A stretch of 64,000 nt of DNA from Paraplanobispora takensis (GCF_016863195.1 NZ_BOOK01000034.1:1-64000); one strand, 5' to 3'. Shown: positions 43,396 to 53,001, counted from the first letter of the stretch. Numbers and translations are program-made. The notes: a model not told the origin generated them from the sequence alone.

Positions 43396-44331
43396 ATGCC
43401 CACGTTCGTCAGCACGGCGGAACAGCCGGCCGAGGACCAGGCCGCGTTCTGGCGGCACCTGGTGTCACAGGCCTTCGGCCCGCTGGAGCTGCGGGCCGAG
43501 GAGGCCCGTGCGGGGTTCGCCGGCCGGATCGTCGGCCGCACCCTCGGCCCGGTCCAGGTGAGCGACGTGCGAGCCCCGGCCCACGTGGTCAGCCGGGCCG
43601 CGCGGCACGTCGTGCGGGACGGCCGGGAGCACTACAAGCTCTCCCTGGTGCTGCGGGGCTCGGGCGTGGTCGAGCAGGCGGGCAGGTACGCCGTGGTCAC
43701 CGCCGGGGACCTGGTGCTCTACGACCTGGCCCGCCCGATCCGGTTCGCGCTGGAGGACCATCGCCTGCTGGCCCTCACGATCCCCCGGTCGGTGATCCCG
43801 CTGCCGCCCGCCCACGTGTCGGACCTGGTGGGCACGGTGCTGGGCAGCAGGCAGGGACCGGGCAGGCTGGCCGTGTCGTTCCTGAGCGCGCTGGCCGACG
43901 ACGGCGACGCCGCGGAGGGACCGCACGGCGCGCATGTCGGGGAGGCGCTGGTCAACGTGGTGACCGGGGCGATGCGGGAGCGGCTGGACGGCCTGCCCCC
44001 GGTGGCGGGCGCGCACGCCGAGCTGTTCGGGCGGATCGGGGAGTGGATCGAGCGGAACCTGCACCGCCCCGACCTGTCCCCGGCGGTGATCGCCGGGGCC
44101 CACCACGTCTCGGTGCGCCAGCTCCACCGGATCTTCCAGGCGGCGGGCACGACGGTGGCCGCGCATGTACGGGCCCGGCGTCTGGATCGCTGCCGCAGGG
44201 AGCTGTCGGCGGACCCGCGGACCGGCCGGGTGGGCGTGATCGCCGCCCGCTGGGGGTTCGCCGACGCCACCTCCTTCAGCCGCGCCTTCCGCCGGGCCTA
44301 CGGGATGGCGCCGCGCGACTATCGGGGCTGA
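43396..44331 (+). CDS. AraC-family transcriptional regulator
   Basis: 311 residues, ATG at 43396 with GAGGAGA upstream. N-terminal AraC-binding-like domain (about 1-190: VSDVRAPAHVVSRAARHVVRDGREHYKLSLVLRGSG), then two helix-turn-helix modules (LSPAVIAGAHHVSVRQLHRIFQAAG and VGVIAARWGFADATSFSRAFRRAYGMAPRDYR). The domain type resembles NphR/FeaR-like regulators of aromatic catabolism. It is divergent from the intradiol dioxygenase gene, its probable target; 252 bases separate the two starts. Confidence 0.88.
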   Translation: MPTFVSTAEQPAEDQAAFWRHLVSQAFGPLELRAEEARAGFAGRIVGRTLGPVQVSDVRAPAHVVSRAARHVVRDGREHYKLSLVLRGSGVVEQAGRYAVVTAGDLVLYDLARPIRFALEDHRLLALTIPRSVIPLPPAHVSDLVGTVLGSRQGPGRLAVSFLSALADDGDAAEGPHGAHVGEALVNVVTGAMRERLDGLPPVAGAHAELFGRIGEWIERNLHRPDLSPAVIAGAHHVSVRQLHRIFQAAGTTVAAHVRARRLDRCRRELSADPRTGRVGVIAARWGFADATSFSRAFRRAYGMAPRDYRG

Positions 44332-44484
44332 CCTCCGGGACCGACCGGCCGGAGCACCTGGGGGGTGGCCGGTCGGGTACGGCCCGCGGGTCCGTCATCC
44401 GGGATCCGCGGGCCGTACGGGACGCGAGGATGCCGACGCGGGCGGATGGCCACCCGTGCAGGCCGCCCGGCGGCATCTCGCGCG

Positions 44485-45570
44485 TCAGTCCATGACGACG
44501 ACCTGACGCAGGACCTCGCCGTTGCGCAGCGCCGTCACGGCGTCGTTGAGGTCGGCGAGCTTGATCCGCGCACTGATCATGCTCTCCAGATCGAGCTTCC
44601 CGGCCTTGTACAGCTCGGCGAAGAACGGGAAGTCCCGCCGGACGTCCGATCCGCCGTACAGCGAGCTGAGGATGTTCTTGCCCTCGAACAGCAGCTGGAA
44701 GGCCGTCAGCGGGACGGTGTCGTCCATGGCGCCCGCACCGACGATGACCACGTCGCCGCCGCGGCGGGTCGCCTGCCAGGCGGTCATGATGGCCGCGGAC
44801 TTGCCCACGGCCTCGAAGCCGTAGTCGAAGCCCTTGCCGCCGGTCAGCGTGCCGAGCGCGTCCATGAGCTGGTCGGGCGTGATCGCGTGGGTGGCGCCCA
44901 CCTTCTTGGCCAGCTCGTGCTTGGACTCCAGCGGGTCGATCGCCAGGATGGTGGTCGCGCCGGAGATCCGGGCGCCCTGGATGATCGACAGGCCGATGCC
45001 GCCGGCGCCGACCACGGCCACGGTCGAGCCGGGGCGGACCTTGGCGGTGTTGAGCGCCGCGCCGACGCCGGTGGTGATGCCGCAGCCGATCAGCGCCGCC
45101 GCCTCGAACGGCACCGCCGGGTCGACCTTGATCGCGCCCTGCCAGGGCACGACGATCTCCTCGCTCCAGGTGCCGCACCCGGCCATGCCGAAGGCCGGGG
45201 TGTCGCCGCCGTAGCGGAAGCGGGCGTTGACGAAGCTGTCCATGACGTAGGTCATGCACAGGAACGGCTGGCCCACCAGGCAGTTCGGGCAGGAACCGCA
45301 CGCCGGCGTCCAGTTGACGATGACGTGGTCACCCGGCTGGAGTCCGGTCACGTGGTCACCGACCTCGACGACCTCTCCGGCTCCCTCGTGGCCGGGGATC
45401 ACCGGCAGGGGCATGGGCAGCACGCCGTTGAGCACCGACAGGTCCGAGTGGCACACGCCGGTCGCCCTGACCTTGATCCGGACGTCGGTCGGACTCATGG
45501 GGGCGAGGGTGAAATCATCGCGGATGTCGAGCTTGTCGTCGCCGACGGCATGCAGAAGCGCACCACGCAT
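44485..45570 (-). CDS. Zinc-dependent alcohol dehydrogenase (class III-like, NDMA-dependent group)
   Basis: 361 residues. Catalytic zinc ligands in TGVCHSDLS and GHEGAGEV, structural zinc in CGSCPNCLVGQPFLC (four Cys), Rossmann loop GAGGIGLSIIQGA near 190. The close ferredoxin and flavin-binding genes and the KstR-like box upstream suggest oxidation of a lipid or sterol-derived alcohol, as for mycobacterial AdhD-type enzymes. It is the last of three minus-strand genes with short gaps (12 and 10 bases). Confidence 0.85.
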   Translation of the reverse strand: MRGALLHAVGDDKLDIRDDFTLAPMSPTDVRIKVRATGVCHSDLSVLNGVLPMPLPVIPGHEGAGEVVEVGDHVTGLQPGDHVIVNWTPACGSCPNCLVGQPFLCMTYVMDSFVNARFRYGGDTPAFGMAGCGTWSEEIVVPWQGAIKVDPAVPFEAAALIGCGITTGVGAALNTAKVRPGSTVAVVGAGGIGLSIIQGARISGATTILAIDPLESKHELAKKVGATHAITPDQLMDALGTLTGGKGFDYGFEAVGKSAAIMTAWQATRRGGDVVIVGAGAMDDTVPLTAFQLLFEGKNILSSLYGGSDVRRDFPFFAELYKAGKLDLESMISARIKLADLNDAVTALRNGEVLRQVVVMD

Positions 45571-45582
45571 AGGGGGTCCCTT

Positions 45583-45777
45583 CTAGTTCTCCTCCAGGGA
45601 GAGGGCGGCTTTGGGGCAGGACCGGACGGCGTGCCGCACGCGGTCCATCATCTCGGGCGGCGGCTCAGGCAGCAGCAGGTGCAGCTGGTCGTCGTCGTCG
45701 AGCTCGAAGACCTCCGGGGCGAGACCGGTGCAGACGGCGTTGGCCTCGCAGACCAGATAGTCGACTTTGACTTTCAT
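45583..45777 (-). CDS. Small 3Fe-4S ferredoxin
   Basis: 64 residues. Three cysteines are placed as in P450-type [3Fe-4S] ferredoxins: VCEANAVC (Cys10, Cys16) and SCPKAAL (Cys54); the usual fourth Cys is Ala/Val, which fits a three-iron cluster. These proteins feed electrons to P450s; the steroid P450 at 56375 is a candidate partner (inference). Middle gene of the three-gene operon. Confidence 0.88.
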   Translation of the reverse strand: MKVKVDYLVCEANAVCTGLAPEVFELDDDDQLHLLLPEPPPEMMDRVRHAVRSCPKAALSLEEN

Positions 45778-45787
45778 GTGAGCCTCC

Positions 45788-46261
45788 TCAACCGGGCTGG
45801 ACCTGAGTGGCGAGCTTACGGTGATCCCAGGAGATCACCCGCGTCGGCTCCACCACGAAGGCGACCCGCTTGCGGCCGGTGTAGGTGACGTACTCGGTCA
45901 GGAGCTCGTCGGAGTCCGGCATGCCCGCCATCCGTCTGGCCACGTTCATGCCGACGTCGAGGATGCCCTCAGGGTCGTCGATCCTGCGCGCCACGCCGTA
46001 CACCAGGACCCCGCGCAGGTCGGAGTACTCCTCTCCGGCCTCGATCAGGCAGCTCACCCTGGCGTCCCGCTCGATGTTGCGCGTCTTCTGGGCCTTGCCG
46101 TAGGTCCAGAACGAGATCCTGCCGTCGGTCAGCCCGTAGAACATGGTCACCATGTGAGGTGTGCCGTCCGGGTTGATCGTGCCGAGCTGGAGCTTCCGCG
46201 ACTCGCCGATGAAGGCGGTGACTTCGTCGTCGGACATCACGATGCGGGCGCGCTGGTTCAC
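45788..46261 (-). CDS. Pyridoxamine-5'-phosphate-oxidase-like flavin/F420-binding protein
   Basis: 157 residues if started at the GTG at 46261. That codon falls about where transcription should start from a TACTTT -10 at 46267-46272, giving a leaderless message; an ATG at 46237 is the main alternative, and the earlier ATG at 46285 is inside the KstR-like box. The split barrel has LQLGTINPDGTPHMVTMFYGL and RISFWTYGKAQKTRNIERDARVSCLIEAGEEYSDLRGVLVYG, as in PPOX-class FMN or F420 proteins of actinobacteria. Role in the operon with ADH and ferredoxin is unknown, but it could reduce a lipid-derived substrate. Confidence 0.72.
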   Translation of the reverse strand: MNQRARIVMSDDEVTAFIGESRKLQLGTINPDGTPHMVTMFYGLTDGRISFWTYGKAQKTRNIERDARVSCLIEAGEEYSDLRGVLVYGVARRIDDPEGILDVGMNVARRMAGMPDSDELLTEYVTYTGRKRVAFVVEPTRVISWDHRKLATQVQPG

Positions 46262-46270
46262 GGTGCAAAG

Positions 46271-46284
46271 TAGAACACGTTCCA
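46271..46284. promoter_or_regulatory. KstR-like palindrome
   Basis: TAGAACACGTTCCA fits the KstR consensus TnnAACnnGTTnnA at every fixed position. It lies 10 bases before the proposed leaderless start of the flavoprotein gene, where a bound repressor would block RNA polymerase. A near-identical box (TGGAACATGTTCTA, one base different when reversed) precedes the P450 at 57680. Confidence 0.75.
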
Positions 46285-46329
46285 TAAGGCCGGGCAAGGG
46301 CCGTACGGAATGTTGTTCGGGATGGGTAG

Positions 46330-46986
<657 letters not shown>

Positions 46987-47058
46987 ACCCGCGCGCCCCG
47001 AGGCCGGGGCGTGCGGGCCGGAGGTGATTTCCAGGCGCGGTCCGGGCGGGGCGCGGCC

Positions 47059-48390
47059 TCAGGTGGCGCGGTCGCGGCGGGCCCAGGTCTTGCGGATCCC
47101 GGCGCGCCAGGCCTGGTAGTGCTCGCCGCTGTGCGCGTTGTGGCCCAGCGCGATGAGCGCGGTGTCGGTCCAGCCCGCGGCCTCGTCCGCCTCCGCCCCG
47201 CACAGCACGGGAGCGGCGGCGGCGGTGTGCGCCGGGACGCCGCCGGAGATCAGCCGGACGGCGCAGGCGAACGCGCCCCCCTGGGCGAGGTGGGCGCGGA
47301 AGCCCTCCGCGGCCGCCGCCTCGGCCAGGCGTCCCAGGTCCTGCGGGGTCGCGCCCCCGGTGTAGGCCGCGGCCATGCCGACGCCGCTCCACAGGTCGGC
47401 GCGGCGGCCCGCGGGGAACTCGGCCAGGCGCAGTACGACGCCGTCCACCCCGGCGCACTCGTGCAGCCAGAGCGCCCGGCCCAGGCCCTGGTCGAAGATC
47501 GCCCACCGGGCCCGGTCCATCAGCCGGGGCGTGCGCTGCAGCCCCACGGTCCTGTCGGCGGCGAACACGCCCCGGTGGAAGCCGAATCCGTCGAAGGCCA
47601 GCCAGCGCAGCAGCGGATGGACCGCGCGGATGCCCCACATCGGCCGCAGCCGCAGCCGGGCGTAGGCGCAGCCCGCACCGGAGTGGATCAGATGCGGATA
47701 GCGCACGCCCTGCCCGCTGAGCAGTTCCCGCAGCCGCCGGCCGCCGGTCATCGTGAGCAGGTCCAGCGCCGCGCAGGCCATGCCCGCGCCCTCGTAGGCG
47801 AATCCGCGAACGTCCTCGTCGAGGTCGTCGATCCGCTCGGTCTCGCCCCCGACCACCGCGTTGAACCCCGCGAGGAACGCCACGAGCGAGGTCTCCAGAT
47901 GCCCGCGTGCGGGGCCCAGCCGGAAGCGGAGCCTGCCGAAGTCGGCCCGGTCCGCATCCTGGCGCAGCGTGCCGTTCAGCCCCCGCAGCGCCGTCCTCAG
48001 GGCTCCGGTGAGGCCGGGCCCGCGGGTGTCCGCCGCGGCGGGGGAGGGGTGCTCCCGCGCCTGCGAGGGTTCGGTCTCCGGGCCTGCCGGCCGGTGCTCG
48101 GACTCGGACGCCTCCCGGTGCCCTCCGGGCGTCTCGGGGTCCTCCGCCGGCGCCTGGGGATCCTGTCCGGATGCTGCGTGGCCCCGTCCAGGTGTCCGAC
48201 GGTCCCCTCCGGGTGCTCCGCGGTCCCGCGCGGGCGCCTGGGGGTCCTGTCCGGGCGACGGGCGCGCCGCCGTGGGGGCCTCGGGCGGTCCGAGAGCCTC
48301 GGATGCGGTGTGCTCCAGGCCGGAGACGGCCGGCGCCTGCTCGCCGCCGTCGCGCTGAGCCACTGTCTGGGTGCCCTCCGCGTTGCTCAC
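47059..48390 (-). CDS. DUF1702-family protein with long disordered N-terminus
   Basis: About 443 residues from a GTG at 48390; the start is uncertain because the first ~130 residues are Pro/Gly/Arg/Glu-rich and have no ribosome site that decides it. From about residue 140 the protein matches DUF1702: GALRTALRGLNGTL, then RVLRGFAYEGAGMACAALDLLTM-like text, RPMWGIRAVHPLLRWLAFDGFGFHRGVF, and a C-terminal region with GWTDTALIALGHNAHSGEHYQAWR. DUF1702 is known mainly from enediyne and other biosynthetic clusters, where its function is unproved. No polyketide synthase is in the window. Confidence 0.65.
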   Translation of the reverse strand: MSNAEGTQTVAQRDGGEQAPAVSGLEHTASEALGPPEAPTAARPSPGQDPQAPARDRGAPGGDRRTPGRGHAASGQDPQAPAEDPETPGGHREASESEHRPAGPETEPSQAREHPSPAAADTRGPGLTGALRTALRGLNGTLRQDADRADFGRLRFRLGPARGHLETSLVAFLAGFNAVVGGETERIDDLDEDVRGFAYEGAGMACAALDLLTMTGGRRLRELLSGQGVRYPHLIHSGAGCAYARLRLRPMWGIRAVHPLLRWLAFDGFGFHRGVFAADRTVGLQRTPRLMDRARWAIFDQGLGRALWLHECAGVDGVVLRLAEFPAGRRADLWSGVGMAAAYTGGATPQDLGRLAEAAAAEGFRAHLAQGGAFACAVRLISGGVPAHTAAAAPVLCGAEADEAAGWTDTALIALGHNAHSGEHYQAWRAGIRKTWARRDRAT

Positions 48391-48540
48391 GGGCCGACCG
48401 TAGCCAGCCGTACTCCGGCCCTCAAGCACCGCTTCCGGCCGCCCGGGCAAAGAACCGGGCAAGGAACCGGGTGAGGAGCCGGGCAGGAGGACACCGGCGG
48501 GCGGAGGCCGTACGGCACCCCTGAGAGCGGCGGGGCGCGG

Positions 48541-49590
48541 TCAGCGGGAGCGGGCGTGGCTGCAGCCGCAGGCGGCGGTGGGGCGGTCCGTCCGGTAGGC
48601 GCCCGCGTCCCGGAAGACGCCCGCGGCCGGGGTGCGGTCGCTCAGCGCGTCGGCGGCCAGGATGACGGCGGCGGCGGTGTAGGCCGAGCGCTCGTGCGGG
48701 AACCACTTCTCGTTCACGAACTGCCAGCCGGTCCAGTACGAGCCGTCGTCGTGCCGCAGGTGCTGCATGTCGGCGAAGAGCTTCAGAGCCCGCTCGCGGT
48801 CGCCGAGGGCGTCCAGCGCCAGCACCAGCTCGCACGTCTCGGCGCCGGTCACCCACGGCTGGTCGGAGACGCAGCGGATGCCCAGGCCGGGCTCGACGAA
48901 GGTGTCCCACTCCTCGGCCAGCCGGGCCAGGGCCGCCGGGCCGCGCAGCGCGCCGCCGAGGATGGGGTAGTACCAGTCCATCGAGAAACGGCTCTTGTCG
49001 GCGAACGCCTCGGGGTGGGCGGTCAGCACGTGGCCGAGCTGGTCGGCCGCGAGCTCCCAGTCGGGCTGCGGGTCGCCCAGGTGCTCGCCGAGCAGCACGC
49101 CGCAGCGCAGGCCCTGGTAGATGGAGGAGCAGCCGGTCAGCAGGGCGTACGGCGCCGGCCGCCCGTCGGCCGCGCGCTCCCAGACGATCTCACCGCGGGT
49201 GGTCTGCAGCCCGACCACGAAGTCCAGCGCGGAGCGGACGACCGGCCACATCTTCCCGGCGAAGTCCTCGTCGCCGGTGACCAGCAGTTCGTGCCAGACG
49301 CCGACGGCGACGTAGGCGGCGTGGTTGGACTCCCCGCCGTGCTCGACCGCCCGGCCGCCGACGAGCTTCATCGGCCAGGAGCCGTCGGCCCGCTGGGTGC
49401 GCACCAGCCAGTCGTAGCCCCTGCGGACCGGCTCGGACAGCCCGGCCACGCTCATCGCCATCAGGCACTCGACGTGGTTCCAGGCGTCCACGTGCCCCTC
49501 GGGCCACGGGATGCCCCCGTCGGGCTCCTGAACGGCCGCGATGCTCCGGGCGGTCTCGACTATCCGATCCCATTCCACTGGGTCGCTCAC
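48541..49590 (-). CDS. Terpenoid-cyclase/prenyltransferase-fold (alpha/alpha) protein
   Basis: 349 residues. Helical repeats with QEPDGGIPWPEGHVDAWNHVE, TQRADGSWPMKLVGG and DDGSYWTGWQFVNEKWFPHERSAY are QW-like motifs of the squalene-cyclase/prenyltransferase alpha6/alpha6 barrel. The DxDD motif of class II cyclases is not seen, so it may be a binding or glycan-related variant. It precedes in operon order a methyltransferase and a glycosyltransferase, suggesting a role in a polyprenyl-linked or cell-wall glycolipid. The C-terminal tail ends CGCSHARSR. Confidence 0.6.
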   Translation of the reverse strand: MSDPVEWDRIVETARSIAAVQEPDGGIPWPEGHVDAWNHVECLMAMSVAGLSEPVRRGYDWLVRTQRADGSWPMKLVGGRAVEHGGESNHAAYVAVGVWHELLVTGDEDFAGKMWPVVRSALDFVVGLQTTRGEIVWERAADGRPAPYALLTGCSSIYQGLRCGVLLGEHLGDPQPDWELAADQLGHVLTAHPEAFADKSRFSMDWYYPILGGALRGPAALARLAEEWDTFVEPGLGIRCVSDQPWVTGAETCELVLALDALGDRERALKLFADMQHLRHDDGSYWTGWQFVNEKWFPHERSAYTAAAVILAADALSDRTPAAGVFRDAGAYRTDRPTAACGCSHARSR

Positions 49591-49678
49591 CGCTCCTCAT
49601 TCGCTGCGCGGGCGGCCTCGTTCCTCGCCCGACCGCTACGCTCACTGCGTCGGGTTCGCTCCCACGGGAGGGGGAGAC

Positions 49679-50392
49679 TCATGCGGGCTTCCGGACGTAG
49701 AGCACCACGCTCTTGCCGATGATCGGGTTGAGCAGGGCCTCGGCCACGCGGGTGGCGGCGGGGCGCTTCATGATGTCCCAGACCAGGATCTCGTGGTAGG
49801 CCTTGGCCAGCGGGTGCTCGTCGTTGTTGACGCCGACCGCGCACTTGATCCACCAGTACGGCGCGTGCAGCCCGTGGGCGTGGTGGTGCGGGCCGATGAC
49901 GAACCCGGTCGACTTCAGCTTCGCGCTCAGCTCGGCGAGGGTGTAGATGCGCACGTGCCCGCCGGGGGCCGTGTGGTAGGCCTCGTCCAGCGCCCAGCAG
50001 ATCCGCTCGGGCAGGAAGCTCGGCACCGTGATCGCGGCCTGGCCGCCCGGCTTGAGGACCCGGAAGATCTCGCGCATCGCCGTCATGTCGTCGGGGATGT
50101 GCTCCAGCACCTCGGCGGCGATCACCCGGTCGAAGCTCGCGTCCTCGAACGGCATGTCGAGCGCGTCCCCGGTCACGGTCTCGGCCGTCGCGCCCGTGGG
50201 CACCTCGCCGGCCTTGTCCATGGCGGTGAACATGCTCGCCACGCCCTCGAGCTCCTGGGCGTCCATGTCGAAGGCGACCACGTCGGCGCCGCGGCGCAGC
50301 ACCTCGAACGCGTGCCGCCCGCCGCCGCAGCCAAGATCGAGAACTCGGTCGCCGGGCCCGACGGGCAACCGGCCGAAGTCGACAGTCAGCAC
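49679..50392 (-). CDS. SAM-dependent methyltransferase
   Basis: 237 residues, GTG start with GAGGAG upstream. Motif I VLDLGCGGGRHAFEVLRRG (17-35), the acidic DMDAQELEG, and motif IV DRVIAAEVLEHIPDD fit a class I methyltransferase of the UbiE/methyltransf-11 type. The C-terminus has YWWIKCAVGVNNDEHP. It lies between the cyclase-fold gene and the glycosyltransferase gene, 88 and 28 bases from them. Acceptor unknown, possibly a glycolipid. Confidence 0.85.
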   Translation of the reverse strand: MLTVDFGRLPVGPGDRVLDLGCGGGRHAFEVLRRGADVVAFDMDAQELEGVASMFTAMDKAGEVPTGATAETVTGDALDMPFEDASFDRVIAAEVLEHIPDDMTAMREIFRVLKPGGQAAITVPSFLPERICWALDEAYHTAPGGHVRIYTLAELSAKLKSTGFVIGPHHHAHGLHAPYWWIKCAVGVNNDEHPLAKAYHEILVWDIMKRPAATRVAEALLNPIIGKSVVLYVRKPA

Positions 50393-50420
50393 GTGCCGCT
50401 CCTCGTGAGGGTGGTGGTGA

Positions 50421-51665
50421 TCACTTTGCGCGCCGGGCCTCGATGGCCTCGCGGTAGGCCTCCACGGTGCGCTGGGCGACGACGTTCCAGGTGAAGCGCT
50501 CCATCACCCGGTCGTAGCCCTTGCGCCCGACGGCCGCACGCTCCTCGGGGGAGTCGTGCAGGCGGCGCAGTACGGCGGCCAGCTCCTCGGGGTCGCCCGG
50601 GGTGACCTGGATCGCCGCGTCGCCCACGACCTCGGGCAGCGCCCCGGTCCTGGAGGCGACCAGCGGGGTCCCGCAGGCCATGTGCTCGACGGCCGGCAGG
50701 GAGAAGCCCTCGTAGAGGGAGGGGACGACCGAGATCTCCGAGGTGGCGATCAGCTCGCCCAGCTCGTCGTCGGAGATCCCGTGCACGAACCGCACCCGGT
50801 CGTGCAGGGACAGCTCGGCGACCAGCTTCTCGGTCGGGCCGCCCGGGGTCGGCTTGCTGACCACGGTCAGGTTGACGTCGCGCTCGGTCGCGAGCTTGGC
50901 GACCGCGCGCAGCAGCGTCGCCACGCCCTTCATCGGGGAGTCGGCGCTGGCCACGGCGACGATCGAACCCGGCCGCTTGGGCAGCTCCGGGCGCGGGTGG
51001 AAGTAGCGGGTGTCCACGCCCAGCGGGATGAGCCGCATGTTGGCCTGGGGCACGTTGAAGTCGCGGTGGATGTCGGCCAGGGAGGACTCGCTGACGGTCA
51101 GGATCGGGTTCAGCCGCGGGGCGACCTTGGCCTGCATGCGCACGAACCCGTACCAGCGCCGCATCGAGAACTGCTTGCGCAGCGGCGCGGCCTTGAGCTC
51201 GATGCGCCGGTCCACGCTGATCGGGTGGTGGATGGTGCCGACGACCGGGAACAGCTTCTGGATGCCCAGCAGGCCGTACCCCAGCGTCTGGTTGTCCTGG
51301 ACCACGTCGAAGTCGCCGACGCGCTTGGCCAGCTCGCGGCGGGCCCGCAGGCTGAAGGTCAGCGGCTCGGGGAAGCCGGCGGTCCACATGGTCGCGACCT
51401 CGAGCAGGTCGATCCAGTCGCGGTACTCGCCGAGCCGGGGGGTCCTGAAGGGGTCCTCGTCGCGGTACAGGTCCAGGCTGGGGACCTTGTTGAGGATGAC
51501 GCCCTCGTCGAGCTCGGGGTACGGCTGGCCGGAGAACACCTCGACGCGGTGCCCGAGCGCGACCAGTTCACGACTGAGGTGGCGCAGGTAGACGCCCTGG
51601 CCACCGCAGGTCGGCTTGCTGCGGTAGGACAGCAGCGCAACCCGCAGCGAGTGCTCACCTGGCAC
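50421..51665 (-). CDS. Family 4 glycosyltransferase
   Basis: 414 residues. GT-B fold with an N-terminal acceptor domain (YRSKPTCGGQGVYLRHLSREL) and a C-terminal nucleotide-sugar domain with PLGVDTRYFHPR, GISDDELGELI and the EX7E-type motif PSLYEGFSLPAVEHMACGTPLVAS. Retaining glycosyltransferase using a sugar nucleotide, possibly the GDP-sugar made by the Gmd-like enzyme encoded divergently at 51973. It is the first gene of a three- or four-gene operon. Confidence 0.88.
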   Translation of the reverse strand: MPGEHSLRVALLSYRSKPTCGGQGVYLRHLSRELVALGHRVEVFSGQPYPELDEGVILNKVPSLDLYRDEDPFRTPRLGEYRDWIDLLEVATMWTAGFPEPLTFSLRARRELAKRVGDFDVVQDNQTLGYGLLGIQKLFPVVGTIHHPISVDRRIELKAAPLRKQFSMRRWYGFVRMQAKVAPRLNPILTVSESSLADIHRDFNVPQANMRLIPLGVDTRYFHPRPELPKRPGSIVAVASADSPMKGVATLLRAVAKLATERDVNLTVVSKPTPGGPTEKLVAELSLHDRVRFVHGISDDELGELIATSEISVVPSLYEGFSLPAVEHMACGTPLVASRTGALPEVVGDAAIQVTPGDPEELAAVLRRLHDSPEERAAVGRKGYDRVMERFTWNVVAQRTVEAYREAIEARRAK

Positions 51666-51972
51666 GGCAACCCCTTCCTCACCCTGTCCGGATGAGGACA
51701 GGTACCGTGAAAGATGACCTTAGTCCTCGGACCCTACCATCCGGTAGTTCTTGCCTATCTAATGTGGAATTGTGCTCAATGCCACTTCTACCCGGCGCGA
51801 ACTGCGGCGTTAGTCCGGCCGGGCGTCGCCTGATGGAACAAGTTCTACCGCCGCTGTGACGGGCGGGGTGCTCACATCGGGGCAGGGCGGTACATTCGCG
51901 AATCACACGGCACACTGTTCGGGTAGAACACCGTTCGGGTAAGGACTCCACCCGACGAGCGAGGAGGACGCG
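51666..51972. other. Divergent intergenic region between glycosyltransferase and gmd genes
   Basis: About 300 bases. It should hold promoters for both genes. A direct repeat GTTCGGGTA occurs at 51917-51925 and 51933-51941, 16 bases apart, close to the gmd start. I see no clear -35/-10 pair or known operator. Confidence 0.5.
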
Positions 51973-53001
51973 TTGGCCAGGCGCGCGCTGATCACCGGCA
52001 TCACCGGACAGGACGGTTCCTACCTGGCCGAGCACCTGCTGAGCGAGGGCTACGAGGTCTGGGGCCTGGTGCGGGGGCAGGCCAATCCGCGCGTCTCCCG
52101 GGTGCGCAAGCTCCTGCAGGACGTCCAGCTCGTCCGGGGCGACCTGCTCGACCAGGGCTCGCTGATCTCGGCCGTGGAGAAGGTCCAGCCGGACGAGGTC
52201 TACAACCTGGGCGCCATCTCGTTCGTGCCGATGTCGTGGGAGCAGGCCGAGCTCACCGCCGAGGTCACCGGCATGGGCGTGCTGCGCATGCTGGAGGCCA
52301 TCCGGGTCTGCTCGGGCATCTCCTCCACCCGCACGGCCAACGGGTCCGGCCAGATCCGGTTCTACCAGGCCTCGTCATCGGAGATGTTCGGCCAGGTCCG
52401 CGAGACCCCGCAGGCCGAGACCACTCCCTTCCACCCCCGCTCGCCGTACGGCGTCGCCAAGGCCTACGGCCACTTCCTGACCCAGAACTACCGCGAGTCC
52501 TACGGGATGTTCGCCGTCTCGGGCATCCTGTTCAACCACGAGTCCCCGCGCCGCGGCGCCGAGTTCGTCACCCGCAAGGTCTCCCTGGGCGCGGCCCGCA
52601 TCAAGCTCGGCCTGGCCTCGGAGCTGCGCCTGGGCAACCTGGAGGCGCGCCGCGACTGGGGCTACGCCGGCGACTACGTGCGCGCGATGCACCTGATGCT
52701 CCAGGCCGAGACCCCCGAGGACTACGTGATCGGCACCGGCCGCACCCAGTCGGTGCGCGAGCTGGTCGAGGCGGCCTTCGGAGCCGCCGGCCTCGACTGG
52801 GAGCAGTACGTGGTCTGCGACCAGGCCCTGCACCGCCCGGCCGAGGTCGACCTGCTGTGCGCCGACCCGAAGAAGGCCCGCGTCCAGCTCGGCTGGGAGC
52901 CGTCGGTCTCCTTCGAGGAACTGGTGGCGATGATGGTGGAGTCCGACATCAAGCTCCTGTCCGAGGGCGGCGACCCCGACCAGGACTCCTCCTGGCCCTG
53001 A
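51973..53001 (+). CDS. gmd: GDP-mannose 4,6-dehydratase
   Basis: 342 residues, TTG start with GAGGAGG upstream. Short-chain extended-dehydrogenase loop ITGITGQDGSYLAEHLL (7-23), catalytic Ser/Thr and YGVAKAYGHF (Tyr and Lys), with SPRRGAEFVTRKVS and LGNLEARRDWGYAGDYVRAMHLMLQ as Gmd-specific motifs. The enzyme converts GDP-D-mannose to GDP-4-keto-6-deoxymannose, the precursor of GDP-fucose, rhamnose and related deoxysugars. Divergent from the glycosyltransferase operon, whose enzymes could use the product. Confidence 0.93.
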   Translation: MARRALITGITGQDGSYLAEHLLSEGYEVWGLVRGQANPRVSRVRKLLQDVQLVRGDLLDQGSLISAVEKVQPDEVYNLGAISFVPMSWEQAELTAEVTGMGVLRMLEAIRVCSGISSTRTANGSGQIRFYQASSSEMFGQVRETPQAETTPFHPRSPYGVAKAYGHFLTQNYRESYGMFAVSGILFNHESPRRGAEFVTRKVSLGAARIKLGLASELRLGNLEARRDWGYAGDYVRAMHLMLQAETPEDYVIGTGRTQSVRELVEAAFGAAGLDWEQYVVCDQALHRPAEVDLLCADPKKARVQLGWEPSVSFEELVAMMVESDIKLLSEGGDPDQDSSWP

